The notes beneath the pieces are model-generated. The model made no database searches and had not been told where the DNA came from. It saw only the letters and a list, made by a program, of their open reading frames with translations. Positions 1-7,436 of a stretch of 33,496 nucleotides of DNA are shown one piece after another (position 1 is the stretch's first letter; every line of letters starts with the position of its first letter). The stretch spans positions 1 through 33,496 of the forward strand of contig JAKQIZ010000118.1 in NCBI GenBank assembly GCA_029561465.1, written 5' to 3'. Position numbers and translations under genes: made by a program. Source of the DNA: Deltaproteobacteria bacterium. GTDB taxonomy: Bacteria; Desulfobacterota; Syntrophia; Syntrophales; UBA8958.

Positions 1-963
1 GCAGGATACGCCGCGGCGCAGATCCGCCGGGGTTATGTCCTTGCCGTAGCGGGCCAGGATCTCTTCCGCCCCCGACTCGGCCCCCGTATAGACCGCCTTG
101 AAGCCCGCATCGCTCAGCCACTGCGCCATAACCGGACGGCGGCAGAAATCATCGATCCGCCCCTGGAGGTAGAATTCACAACGTTCGTGCAAACCTGCCG
201 CCACGATGGCGTCGCATAACTCCCCCACCCGCCGGGCATCGGCGGTGAAATTGTCGTCGGTGAACATGATCCGCCGCGCTCCCTGCCGCTGGAGATCCCG
301 GATCTCCGCCGTGAGCGAGGCGGGGGATCGGCGGCGGATCGCCCCCCGGTAGAGCGAGCGGATGGAACAAAAAACGCACCGGTGGGGGCACCCCCGGCTC
401 GAAGCCATGCTCCGGGTCCGGTAGCGGTTGTTTTCCACCAGGCGATGGTCGGGCATGGTCAGGGCATCCAGATCGGGTGACAGGCCGCGATCGGGATTGT
501 GGATGATCTCTCCGTCCCGGCGGTAGCTTACCCCGGCAATGCCGTTCAGATCAGCCCCCTCGAAATAGGCCAGACAAAGCTCCGGGAAGGACTCCTCCCC
601 CTCGCCGCGCACCACCGCATCTATCTCCCGGTGATCAGCCAGGATGTCCGCATACAGCAACGTCCCGTGAATGCCCCCCAGGACGGTGAGGATCTCCGGC
701 GCCGTCTCTTTGGCAAGCTGGCAGACCTCCCGGGCGGCGGCGAAGCTGTCGGAAAGGGCCGTCACCCCCAATATCCGCGGCCCACCACCGGCGATCCTTT
801 CGATCAGCTCATTACGGCCCGCATCACCATCCCGGTGGAGATCGAGGTCCAGAATCTCCACCACATATCCCTGCACCGTCAGGGGAGCGGCGATATACAT
901 CAATCCGAGGGGCGGAATCTCCGCCGCGCCGTTGAACCGGGGGTTTACCAGCAGGATGTCCAT
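1..963 (-). CDS. B12-binding domain radical SAM protein (partial)
   Basis: The gene starts at ATG 963 (GGTGAGG ribosome site just upstream) and stays open through 321 codons to the left edge, so the C-terminus is missing. Residues 1-130 look like a cobalamin-binding Rossmann domain (start MDILLVNPRF, PPLGLMYIAA, later VLGGIHGTLL and VRGEGEESFPEL). A radical SAM domain follows, with the iron-sulfur motif CPHRCVFC giving C192, C196 and C199. Members of this class use S-adenosylmethionine and often cobalamin for methylations or rearrangements of lipids, tetrapyrroles or antibiotics. The substrate cannot be told from this part. A DLHRDG stretch at 41-46 resembles the DxHxxG cobalamin motif, but it may be chance because many radical SAM B12 proteins lack it. 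Family assignment is firm; function is open. Confidence 0.9.
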   Translation of the reverse strand, partial: MDILLVNPRFNGAAEIPPLGLMYIAAPLTVQGYVVEILDLDLHRDGDAGRNELIERIAGGGPRILGVTALSDSFAAAREVCQLAKETAPEILTVLGGIHGTLLYADILADHREIDAVVRGEGEESFPELCLAYFEGADLNGIAGVSYRRDGEIIHNPDRGLSPDLDALTMPDHRLVENNRYRTRSMASSRGCPHRCVFCSIRSLYRGAIRRRSPASLTAEIRDLQRQGARRIMFTDDNFTADARRVGELCDAIVAAGLHERCEFYLQGRIDDFCRRPVMAQWLSDAGFKAVYTGAESGAEEILARYGKDITPADLRRGVSC

Positions 964-988
964 GTTTGCGCCTCACCGTTTTTGGGCC

Positions 989-1017
989 ACCTTACGGCAT
1001 TGCCGCCCCGCTGTCAA
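989..1017 (-). promoter_or_regulatory. Candidate sigma70 promoter of the radical SAM gene
   Basis: On the minus strand TTGACA (1017-1012) is followed by a 17-nt spacer and TAAGGT (994-989). The -35 is perfect and the -10 is weak (3 of 6). It lies 26 nt upstream of the ATG at 963. The operator-like element at 1064-1088 sits about 50 nt upstream of the -35. Confidence 0.4.
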
Positions 1018-1063
1018 TTCCTTCGCCACCGCCAGATCCGCGGGCAGACATAAGAAGGAATAA

Positions 1064-1088
1064 AATGACTTATTACCGGTACATCATT
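1064..1088. promoter_or_regulatory. Operator-like 25-bp quasi-palindrome, copy A
   Basis: The element begins AATGACTTATTACC and ends ATCATT, so the outer arms AATGA and TCATT are inverted. A second 25-bp copy lies at 5853-5877 in the opposite orientation. The first 14 bases are identical and 21 of 25 match without gaps. Copy A is 101 nt upstream of the radical SAM start at 963; copy B is 85 nt upstream of the dehydrogenase start at 5768. This looks like a binding site for a shared dimeric regulator that is not identified in the window. It could also serve the HD-GYP gene starting at 1376, but is farther from it. Confidence 0.5.
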
Positions 1089-1191
1089 TTCGTTTATGGA
1101 ATATTTCACGCCTAAGGCAAAAATAGTGAACGCGTCCTTGATTAACATGCAAATACATGCGTGCGATCTCCCTTAAACCATTTTCATCGTT

Positions 1192-1249
1192 CGTGGGGGT
1201 CGGACATACATGACCGTTCATATTTCTATCCCCACGGACATGAACGGTC
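1192..1249 (+). promoter_or_regulatory. Possible H-type pseudoknot in the leader of the HD-GYP receptor gene
   Basis: Two perfect complementary pairs interlock. CGTGGGG (1192-1198) pairs with CCCCACG (1230-1236), and GACCGTTCAT (1212-1221) pairs with ATGAACGGTC (1240-1249). That order is the topology of an H-type pseudoknot with 7-bp and 10-bp stems. The 10-bp inverted repeat could instead be a DNA operator. The structure lies 127-184 nt upstream of the preferred start at 1376. The rest of 964-1294 holds only the promoter and copy A described separately. No known riboswitch consensus, including c-di-GMP types, was recognised. Confidence 0.4.
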
Positions 1250-1375
1250 GAAATTGATCCTTTATTCGCCCCAGACTCTTTTTATTCTTTACAAATGCGG
1301 GAAATATGCTTATGGTGCGCCACCAATTTTATTGGGACAAGGAAATTGTTTTATAGCAGCGATCAACCACCCAAG

Positions 1376-3451
1376 ATGGAGTTTCTGAAATTACCTCTTT
1401 TCGCCTCCCGCCGGAGCGCCCTTCCCTTCCTCGCCGCCCTTATCATCTTCCTGGCCTTTTTTCAGGCCGGAACGGCGGCCGCCGTTGAAAAGGTGACCCT
1501 TCAGCTCCGGTGGGACCATCAGTTTCAGTTTGCCGGCTATTACGCCGCCCTCTGGCAGGGGTACTACCGGAATGCCGGCCTGGACGTTGAGATCCGATCC
1601 GCCATTACCCCGGATCAGATGATCCTCAAGGCGGTCCAGGAGGTAGCCTCCGGACGGGCCGACTTCGGCATCGGCGCCGCGGACATCCTCGTGGCCCGCG
1701 ACCACGGGCATCCCCTGGTCTTGGTGGCCACGATATTTCAGAAAAGCGCCGCCCGGTTTTATGCCCTGGAGAAAACCAGGCTCGATTCGCCGGCGGCGCT
1801 CCCCCGCCTCCGGGTGGCCCGGAACGTCAATGACCTGATCGATGTGGAATTACAGGCCATGCTCCGCGCCGAGGGCATCGATCCCGGCCGGGTTACGCCC
1901 TATCCCCATGAACCGGGCATGGCCCACCTCCTCAATGGACGGGTAGACGTAATCCCCGGCTATGAAACCTCCATCCCCTATTATGCCTGGCGGGCCGGCG
2001 TGAAGGTGATCGGCCTCTCGCCGTCAAGTTACGGCATCAACTGTTATGGAGATTCCCTCTTCACCCGCCGAGCCCTGGCCGAAAACAGACCGGAAATGAT
2101 CTCCCGCTTTCGGGCGGCAAGCCTCAAGGGTTGGCGCTATGCCCTGGAGCATCCCCGGGAGATCGCCGACCGGATCACCCGGGAATTTACCCGTCAGGAC
2201 AAGATCGACGATGTCCGGGCCTTCAATCGTTTCCAGGCGGAAAAGTTACCCGGGTTGATCCTCTATCCGATCGTAGCGCTGGGTCACACCAATCCGGAGC
2301 GGTGGAAAAAGATGCACGACCTCCTCCGCGCAAGCGGCATCGTGAAAGGAGAGCTGGACCCGGCGGAATTCATCTACGACCCCGAGGAACAGGAGCGGTA
2401 CCGTCAGGATACGGTGCGCAAAACCATCCTCTGGGTACTCGCCGTCCTGGGGCTGGCCGCGGCCGTCTCCCTGCTGTGGATCCTCAAGCTTTCCCGGATG
2501 ATCCGGCAGCGCGATCAGGCCCTCCGGGAAAGAAAGGCCAGCGAGGAGCGTTACCGGGCCCTTTTTGAATACAACCCCATCGAAACGGTGGTCGTGGATC
2601 AACAAGGCCGCATCACCGCTTTCAACCTGACCAAACGCGCCTCCGGCGGCGGGCAGCCGGCCATCGGTCAGATCATGTACCGGGATTACGCCCGGGAGCA
2701 TGCCACGGATATGTATAAGGAACTGATGACCACTATTCACACCGGTGTCAGCCGCTCCTTCCCGAATACACGTTACCATGATAAATATCTGGACATCCGG
2801 ATCGCCCCCTTCTCCGCCGGGGCGATGATCACCTCCATCGACATGACGGCCCGGCGCCGGGCGGAGGATCGTCTGCGCCAAGCCATAGGGGCGATCATCC
2901 GGACCCTGTCCATGATCGTGGAAACCAGAGACCCCTATACGGCGGGTCACCAGCAACGGGTGGCCGATCTGGCCCGGCGGATCGCCTCCGAGCTGAAAAT
3001 GCCGCTGGAACGGATCGAAGGGCTCAGGATGGCGGCGATCGTCCACGACATCGGCAAGATCTCGGTTCCGGCGGAGATCCTCAGCAAGCCGACCTCACTT
3101 ACGGCCCTGGAAATCAACTTCATTCGCCTTCACCCCCAGACGGGTTATGAGATACTGAAGGACATGGATTTTCCCTGGCCGATCGCCGACATGGTCCGGC
3201 AGCATCACGAACGTCTGGATGGCTCTGGTTATCCCCAGGGTCTAAAGGGGGAGGAAATCTCCTTGGAGGCCCGGATTCTCATGGTCGCGGACGTGGTGGA
3301 GGCCATGAGTTCCCACCGTCCTTACCGACCCGCCCTGGGCCTGGAGGTGGCACTGGCCGAAATAGAAACCAACCGCGGCATTCTATACGATGTGGAGGCG
3401 GTAAAAGCCTGTCTGCACCTCTTCCGTGAAGAGGGCTACCGCTGCGAATAA
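1376..3451 (+). CDS. NMT1/THI5-like sensor, PAS, HD-GYP c-di-GMP phosphodiesterase
   Basis: Membrane receptor of 691 residues counted from ATG 1376. That start gives a clean signal peptide (residues 1-36, hydrophobic core PFLAALIIFLAFF); the frame is open upstream to 1295 and ribosome sites are weak. Residues 38-325 form a periplasmic NMT1/THI5-like substrate-binding domain (LQLRWDHQFQFAGYYAALW), the fold that binds thiamine-pyrimidine precursors and similar ligands in ABC systems. One membrane helix lies at 351-371, a PAS domain at about 392-493, and an HD-GYP domain at 500-691 with HDIGK (H557, D558) and HHERLDGSGYP. HD-GYP domains normally hydrolyse cyclic di-GMP, so the protein probably turns an external ligand signal into lower c-di-GMP. 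It ends tail to tail with a PAS/HD-GYP paralogue. The ligand is unknown. Confidence 0.92.
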   Translation: MEFLKLPLFASRRSALPFLAALIIFLAFFQAGTAAAVEKVTLQLRWDHQFQFAGYYAALWQGYYRNAGLDVEIRSAITPDQMILKAVQEVASGRADFGIGAADILVARDHGHPLVLVATIFQKSAARFYALEKTRLDSPAALPRLRVARNVNDLIDVELQAMLRAEGIDPGRVTPYPHEPGMAHLLNGRVDVIPGYETSIPYYAWRAGVKVIGLSPSSYGINCYGDSLFTRRALAENRPEMISRFRAASLKGWRYALEHPREIADRITREFTRQDKIDDVRAFNRFQAEKLPGLILYPIVALGHTNPERWKKMHDLLRASGIVKGELDPAEFIYDPEEQERYRQDTVRKTILWVLAVLGLAAAVSLLWILKLSRMIRQRDQALRERKASEERYRALFEYNPIETVVVDQQGRITAFNLTKRASGGGQPAIGQIMYRDYAREHATDMYKELMTTIHTGVSRSFPNTRYHDKYLDIRIAPFSAGAMITSIDMTARRRAEDRLRQAIGAIIRTLSMIVETRDPYTAGHQQRVADLARRIASELKMPLERIEGLRMAAIVHDIGKISVPAEILSKPTSLTALEINFIRLHPQTGYEILKDMDFPWPIADMVRQHHERLDGSGYPQGLKGEEISLEARILMVADVVEAMSSHRPYRPALGLEVALAEIETNRGILYDVEAVKACLHLFREEGYRCE

Positions 3452-3491
3452 TTGCGGCCGGTCTTATCACTGACAAAACCTGATCCGCGGT

Positions 3492-4916
3492 CTATGTCAT
3501 CCGGAAGTCCTTGTCTCTGAAAATGGTTATGCAGGCATCCACCACGTCGGGATCATAAAGTACCCCGCGGTTGGCGGCGATTTCCTTCATCGCCGCGTCT
3601 AAGCCGTGGGCCGGCCGGTAGGGACGATGAGAGGCCATGGATTCCACGACATCGGCAACGATCAGGATCTTTGACTCCAAGAGCACATCATCATCTTTCA
3701 AACCGCGGGGATAACCGGACCCGTCCAGGCGTTCATGATGTTCCAGGACCATTCTCGCCACGGGCCAGGGAAAGTCGATATCCTTCAATATTTCAAAACC
3801 TGCTTGCGGGTGTGACTTGATCAGGCCAAATTCGATGTCCGTCAGTTTCCTAGGCATGCTGAGGATTTCCGCGGGAATGGAGATCTTACCGATATCATGA
3901 ATGGTACTGGCCATGCTGAGGCCGTCGATCCGAGCACGGGGAAGGCCCATCTCCGTGGCAACGGCTCGGGCCAGATCCGCAACCCGGCGCTGATGGCCTG
4001 CCGTATAAGGATCTCGGGTTTCTACAAGGGACGCAATGGCCTGCACCGTCGCCCCCAGGGTTTTCCGTAAACGATCGACGCTCGCCTTCCGTTCGGTGAT
4101 ATCCCGCACGATACCCCGAAACCCCAGCGGCTGCCCATCCATATCCCTGATCAGGGAAGTAGAGACCTCCACCGTCCTTCGCATTCCGTCTTTCCGGACA
4201 ATGTCCCAGGTAAAACTCTCCAAAGGCTCGCCGGTTTGGAAAACGCTGTTATAGGCTGCATAAACCGCCTGCCGGTTTGCCTCATCCGCAGCGTAATGCC
4301 GGTAGTTCATACCCATCAGTTCATCACCGCTGTATCCCATAATCCGCGCGAAGGATTTGTTGAAGAATGTGAAGTTGCCCCGCAGATTCACCTCATGGAA
4401 TCCCTCTTCCATGTTTTCCAGGATCGCCCGGTATTTTTCCTCACTCTCCCGGAGTCTAATCTCACCCCGTAGATGCTCGGTAATATCAGCGGCGATCTTC
4501 ACCCAGCCCACGATGTTATTACCCCCATCCAAAACAGGAGCTACGGAAAGGCTCACATCGAGGACCTCGCCATCCTTTCTTTGCCGCTGTGTCCTTTTGA
4601 TTATGACCGCATCACGCCGCTTCACGGCGGCATGGATATCCGCGAATTCGGTGAATTTACCGTCAGGAACCACCGGCAGCAGCTTTCCGACCACATCTTC
4701 CTCCCGCCATCCGAACATCTGTTCCGCGGCCGGATTCCAGATCCGGACATAATTAGTGTTGTCCGCAACAATTATGGCCAATGGCGAAGAGGCAATAATC
4801 GCTTCCAGCATGAAATTTACGTCGCCCCGGGGCACTTCTGCGCCCGCGGCAAGTATCTTATCCTTTGCCCTTTCCATGTCCGGCGAGAACTTCTTTTCCA
4901 GGGGATCATATGACAT
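3492..4916 (-). CDS. PAS-PAS-HD-GYP cyclic-di-GMP phosphodiesterase
   Basis: Soluble receptor of 474 residues starting at ATG 4916, which has AAGGA eight bases upstream; a longer TTG start at 4946 is less likely. There is no signal peptide or membrane helix. PAS domain 1 spans about 33-148 and PAS domain 2 about 157-276 (RDITERK ends it in the usual way). The HD-GYP domain covers 285-474 with HDIGK (H340, D341), HHERLDGSGYP (H393, H394) and YRPAHGL. All main HD-GYP signature residues are present, so c-di-GMP hydrolysis is likely. It is closely similar across the whole HD-GYP domain to the convergent membrane receptor next to it, with 40 bases between the two stops and no obvious terminator there. 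Confidence 0.92.
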   Translation of the reverse strand: MSYDPLEKKFSPDMERAKDKILAAGAEVPRGDVNFMLEAIIASSPLAIIVADNTNYVRIWNPAAEQMFGWREEDVVGKLLPVVPDGKFTEFADIHAAVKRRDAVIIKRTQRQRKDGEVLDVSLSVAPVLDGGNNIVGWVKIAADITEHLRGEIRLRESEEKYRAILENMEEGFHEVNLRGNFTFFNKSFARIMGYSGDELMGMNYRHYAADEANRQAVYAAYNSVFQTGEPLESFTWDIVRKDGMRRTVEVSTSLIRDMDGQPLGFRGIVRDITERKASVDRLRKTLGATVQAIASLVETRDPYTAGHQRRVADLARAVATEMGLPRARIDGLSMASTIHDIGKISIPAEILSMPRKLTDIEFGLIKSHPQAGFEILKDIDFPWPVARMVLEHHERLDGSGYPRGLKDDDVLLESKILIVADVVESMASHRPYRPAHGLDAAMKEIAANRGVLYDPDVVDACITIFRDKDFRMT

Positions 4917-4973
4917 GGTAAATATCCTTTCCCACGCAAATGACAACTTGATCGTGGTGGTCAGCAGCCCAAC

Positions 4974-5768
4974 CTATCCTCGGGAGCCGAGCCGCAGGCC
5001 GCCGTGAATGAAAAAGACGTCGCCGGCCAGGGCCTCGTTACGGTAGAGCTCGCCGACCAGGGAGGCCACCTCTTCCGGTTCGATCAGACGGCCGATGGGG
5101 ACGTCCGCCAGGATCTTCTCCAGGGCCTTCTGGTCCATCCGCCGCACCATGGCGGTGCCCACATAGCCGGGGGCCACGGCGACACAGCGGATTTGTCCGG
5201 ACAGGCCGCGCCGGAGAAACTCCGCGGTAATGACCTTGGGGAAAACGGACATGGCCGCCTTCGAGGAGGAGTAATTTATCTGCCCCGCCGTCCCCAGGGA
5301 ACCCGTAGATGACACCAGGCAGATCAATCCCCGGCAGTTGTTGTTTATCATCCGTTCGGCACATTCCCGGACGGTGAGAAAGACCCCCGTAAGATTGATG
5401 TCGATGACCGCCCGGAACTGATCGAGGCTCATCTTCCGGTTCACCTTGCCGGTTTCCTTACTCGTGGAAACCATGAGTCCGTCCTTGATGATCCCCGCGA
5501 AGGGCGCCACCAGATTGATCCGGCCAAAACGCTCGATGGCCGTATCCGCCAGCCGGGCGTTGTCCTCTTCCTTCGTCACGTCGCAGACCACCGTGGCAAC
5601 CTCGCCACCCAGCTCCCGCAACTGCTTCTCCGCTCCTTCCAGTAATGACTGGGCGATATCGGCGATGACCACCCGGCCGCCGTGACGCACCCAGTATTTC
5701 GCTATTTCCAGCCCGATACCACCTCCGCCGCCCGTGATGACGGCTACCGATCCCTTGATCTCCAGCAT
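4974..5768 (-). CDS. Short-chain dehydrogenase/reductase, NAD-dependent type
   Basis: 264 residues, usual for classical SDR enzymes, starting at ATG 5768 with AAAGGAGA before it. The cofactor loop TGGGGGIG is at 12-19. D37 at the end of the second strand favours NAD(H) over NADP(H). The catalytic set is S153, Y166 and K170 in SSTGSLGTAGQINYSSSK. The usual NNAG motif reads PFAG (89-92). The middle section (IIKDGLMV through KMSLDQFRAVIDINLTGVF) matches the FabG-like branch acting on 3-oxoacyl or 3-hydroxyacyl thioesters. The CoA-transferase genes upstream suggest an acyl-CoA substrate, but a strong terminator separates the units, so that link is inference. Two operator-like elements lie just upstream. 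Confidence 0.9.
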   Translation of the reverse strand: MLEIKGSVAVITGGGGGIGLEIAKYWVRHGGRVVIADIAQSLLEGAEKQLRELGGEVATVVCDVTKEEDNARLADTAIERFGRINLVAPFAGIIKDGLMVSTSKETGKVNRKMSLDQFRAVIDINLTGVFLTVRECAERMINNNCRGLICLVSSTGSLGTAGQINYSSSKAAMSVFPKVITAEFLRRGLSGQIRCVAVAPGYVGTAMVRRMDQKALEKILADVPIGRLIEPEEVASLVGELYRNEALAGDVFFIHGGLRLGSRG

Positions 5769-5852
5769 GCTGTTCTCCTTTCCCGAGCGTTAACAACCAG
5801 CCGTTTCCCCCCTTGCCGGGGAGGATTATGGCTGGTTTCCTGTTACCGGAAA

Positions 5853-5906
5853 AATGATTACCTGGTAATAAGTCATTCAAATCAACACCGGTGCAATAAG
5901 TCGTTG
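5853..5906 (-). promoter_or_regulatory. Paired operator-like elements (copies B and C) upstream of the dehydrogenase
   Basis: Copy B (5877-5853, minus) begins AATGACTTATTACC and ends ATCATT, like copy A at 1064-1088. Its core ATTACC-T-GGTAAT is a perfect palindrome at 5858-5870. Copy C (5905 downward, minus) begins AACGACTTATTGC, 11 of 13 matching copy B. The starts of B and C are 28 bp apart, close to three helical turns. A CATAAT -10 candidate at 5830-5825 (minus) has no good -35, and copy B ends near where a -35 would be, which would fit an activator site. The rest of 5769-6081 holds the terminator at 5931-5967 and short TGGCAATT/AATTGCCA arms at 5975-5982 and 6013-6020. Confidence 0.5.
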
Positions 5907-5930
5907 AGTTCCTCCCCCGGCAAGGAAGTC

Positions 5931-5967
5931 AAAAAACATGGGGAGGGGATCGCCTCCCCTCCCCATG
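5931..5967 (-). terminator. Rho-independent terminator of the CoA-transferase operon
   Basis: A perfect 13-bp stem (5937-5949 with 5955-5967, arms CATGGGGAGGGGA and complement) closes a 5-nt loop. Read on the minus strand it is followed at once by six T residues (5936-5931). It lies 115 nt beyond the stop at 6082 and separates the CoA-transferase genes from the dehydrogenase. Confidence 0.88.
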
Positions 5968-6081
5968 CTGCTAATGGCAATTCTGATGACTCCTGACGTT
6001 CGTTTTAGAGGCAATTGCCACCATAAATCGAATTTTACAAATATTATCTTCCTTATTGTCCGCAGCCGGCATCAAGGTCCG

Positions 6082-7431
6082 TCAGATAATCCCCTGTTCC
6101 GTCAATTCTCGGAGTTTTGCCGGTCCGTAGCCCAGATATTTCAAATACACGTAACCATTGTCGTAGCCGACCGGGCGGCAGACCCACTTTGTCCGCGGCG
6201 GCGTTTCCGTGGACTTCCACTGGGCCTGGGCGCAAATGATCGAGCCATAGACGGGGTCCTGCACGGGGGTGAAGACACCGCGGTCCCGCCAGACCTCGTC
6301 GTGCATGGTATTCCAGGGCGGCACGATTTCCGCCACGACCGGGGTAATGGGCGCCAGGCGTCCCCGTTTGGCGTATTCGATGGACTTCATCGTCAATTCC
6401 TGGCTCGTGTATTGCTCCGTTTCCGGGTTGATCATCGCCTGATACTTCAACTGCCAGTCCTTCTTCATGAACGGCGCCAGGGTCGTCCACTGTTCGGCGC
6501 CCCATTCGTCGTACTTGCCGATAATATCCACGAAGGCCTTCCACATCTCCAGCCGCAGCCCCCCGAGAAATACGCCGCCGTCCTTGGTGGGATAGAAGCC
6601 GTAGAGCCAGAGGCAGGTGTCGAGGTTGCCGAAGCGTTCGTTGATTACCCCCTGGTCGGCGTACCAGTGGAGCATATAGTCGTTGAGTCGCTCATAGGCC
6701 TCGGGAGTGCTGATGTCGATGGCCTGCCCTTCGCCGGTCATTTCCCGGTGATATACCGCCGCCAGTATCCCCAGGGCGCCGAAGGTCCCGGAAACCGCCC
6801 AGGCGATCCACGGACCGGCCTTGGTGGAGGTGGCATAGGGGACCTCCGCGATGGTCTTGCCCTCGGGAAGGACCTCGCCGGTTGCGTACTGGACGCCCGA
6901 GCGGGCCTGGGCCACATTGTCGTAATCATACTGGTTCCGACCGCTTTCCGGACCGAACTGTCCGTAGCCGGTTATGGAGGCATAGATCAGGCGGGGATTC
7001 AGTTTCGCCAGTTCCTCGTAACCGATACCCCAGTTATCCATCTTCCCCGCCGGAAAGGTCTCGATGAGGATATCCGCCTGGCCGACCAGGGAGCGGAGCA
7101 TATCCCGCCCGGCCTCCGTTTCCAGATTCAAGGTGACGTGGTATTTGTTGCGTCCTTCCTGAAGATATGCCATTCCCGTCCCGCGGTGCATGACACCGTT
7201 GGGGGAATAGCTCCGGACCAGATCTCCTCCCGGCGGTTCGATGCGGATCGTCTCCGCCCCAAGCTCCGCCAGCAAAGAAGTGCAGTAGGGCCCGGCCATG
7301 CTCCGGGAACTCAGGTCAATCACGGTCAAATCGTCCAGCGCTTCGGGTTTTTCAAAGTTTTTTGCCGGGTCGTCAAGAGCGCGGATATGATCGGCCCAGT
7401 CGGCCCATTTCGGTCTTTTATGTTCGGTCAT
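6082..7431 (-). CDS. Class III (CaiB/BaiF) CoA-transferase subunit lacking the catalytic Asp
   Basis: 449 residues from ATG 7431, chosen because AGGAGGTGA lies right before it; the frame is open to 7509 inside the upstream gene. Family features include GPYCTSLLAELGAETIRIEPPGGD (51 region), the N-terminal CoA fold, and GILAAVYHREMTGEGQAIDIS. Class III enzymes move CoA between carboxylic acids through an aspartyl-CoA thioester. Aligning on SG-x5-GILAA places W211 where formyl-CoA transferase has its catalytic Asp169 and the neighbouring subunit has D187. This copy therefore probably cannot form the covalent intermediate and may be a structural or substrate-binding partner. It starts 5 nt after the stop of the other subunit, so the two are probably coupled and heteromeric, as in two-subunit transferases such as benzylsuccinate CoA-transferase. 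Confidence 0.92.
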   Translation of the reverse strand: MTEHKRPKWADWADHIRALDDPAKNFEKPEALDDLTVIDLSSRSMAGPYCTSLLAELGAETIRIEPPGGDLVRSYSPNGVMHRGTGMAYLQEGRNKYHVTLNLETEAGRDMLRSLVGQADILIETFPAGKMDNWGIGYEELAKLNPRLIYASITGYGQFGPESGRNQYDYDNVAQARSGVQYATGEVLPEGKTIAEVPYATSTKAGPWIAWAVSGTFGALGILAAVYHREMTGEGQAIDISTPEAYERLNDYMLHWYADQGVINERFGNLDTCLWLYGFYPTKDGGVFLGGLRLEMWKAFVDIIGKYDEWGAEQWTTLAPFMKKDWQLKYQAMINPETEQYTSQELTMKSIEYAKRGRLAPITPVVAEIVPPWNTMHDEVWRDRGVFTPVQDPVYGSIICAQAQWKSTETPPRTKWVCRPVGYDNGYVYLKYLGYGPAKLRELTEQGII

Positions 7432-7436
7432 GTCCC

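Noticed and set aside
1089-1375. c-di-GMP (GEMM) riboswitch before the HD-GYP receptor
   Set aside because: The conserved core of known c-di-GMP aptamers was not found; only the unclassified pseudoknot-like pairing is present.
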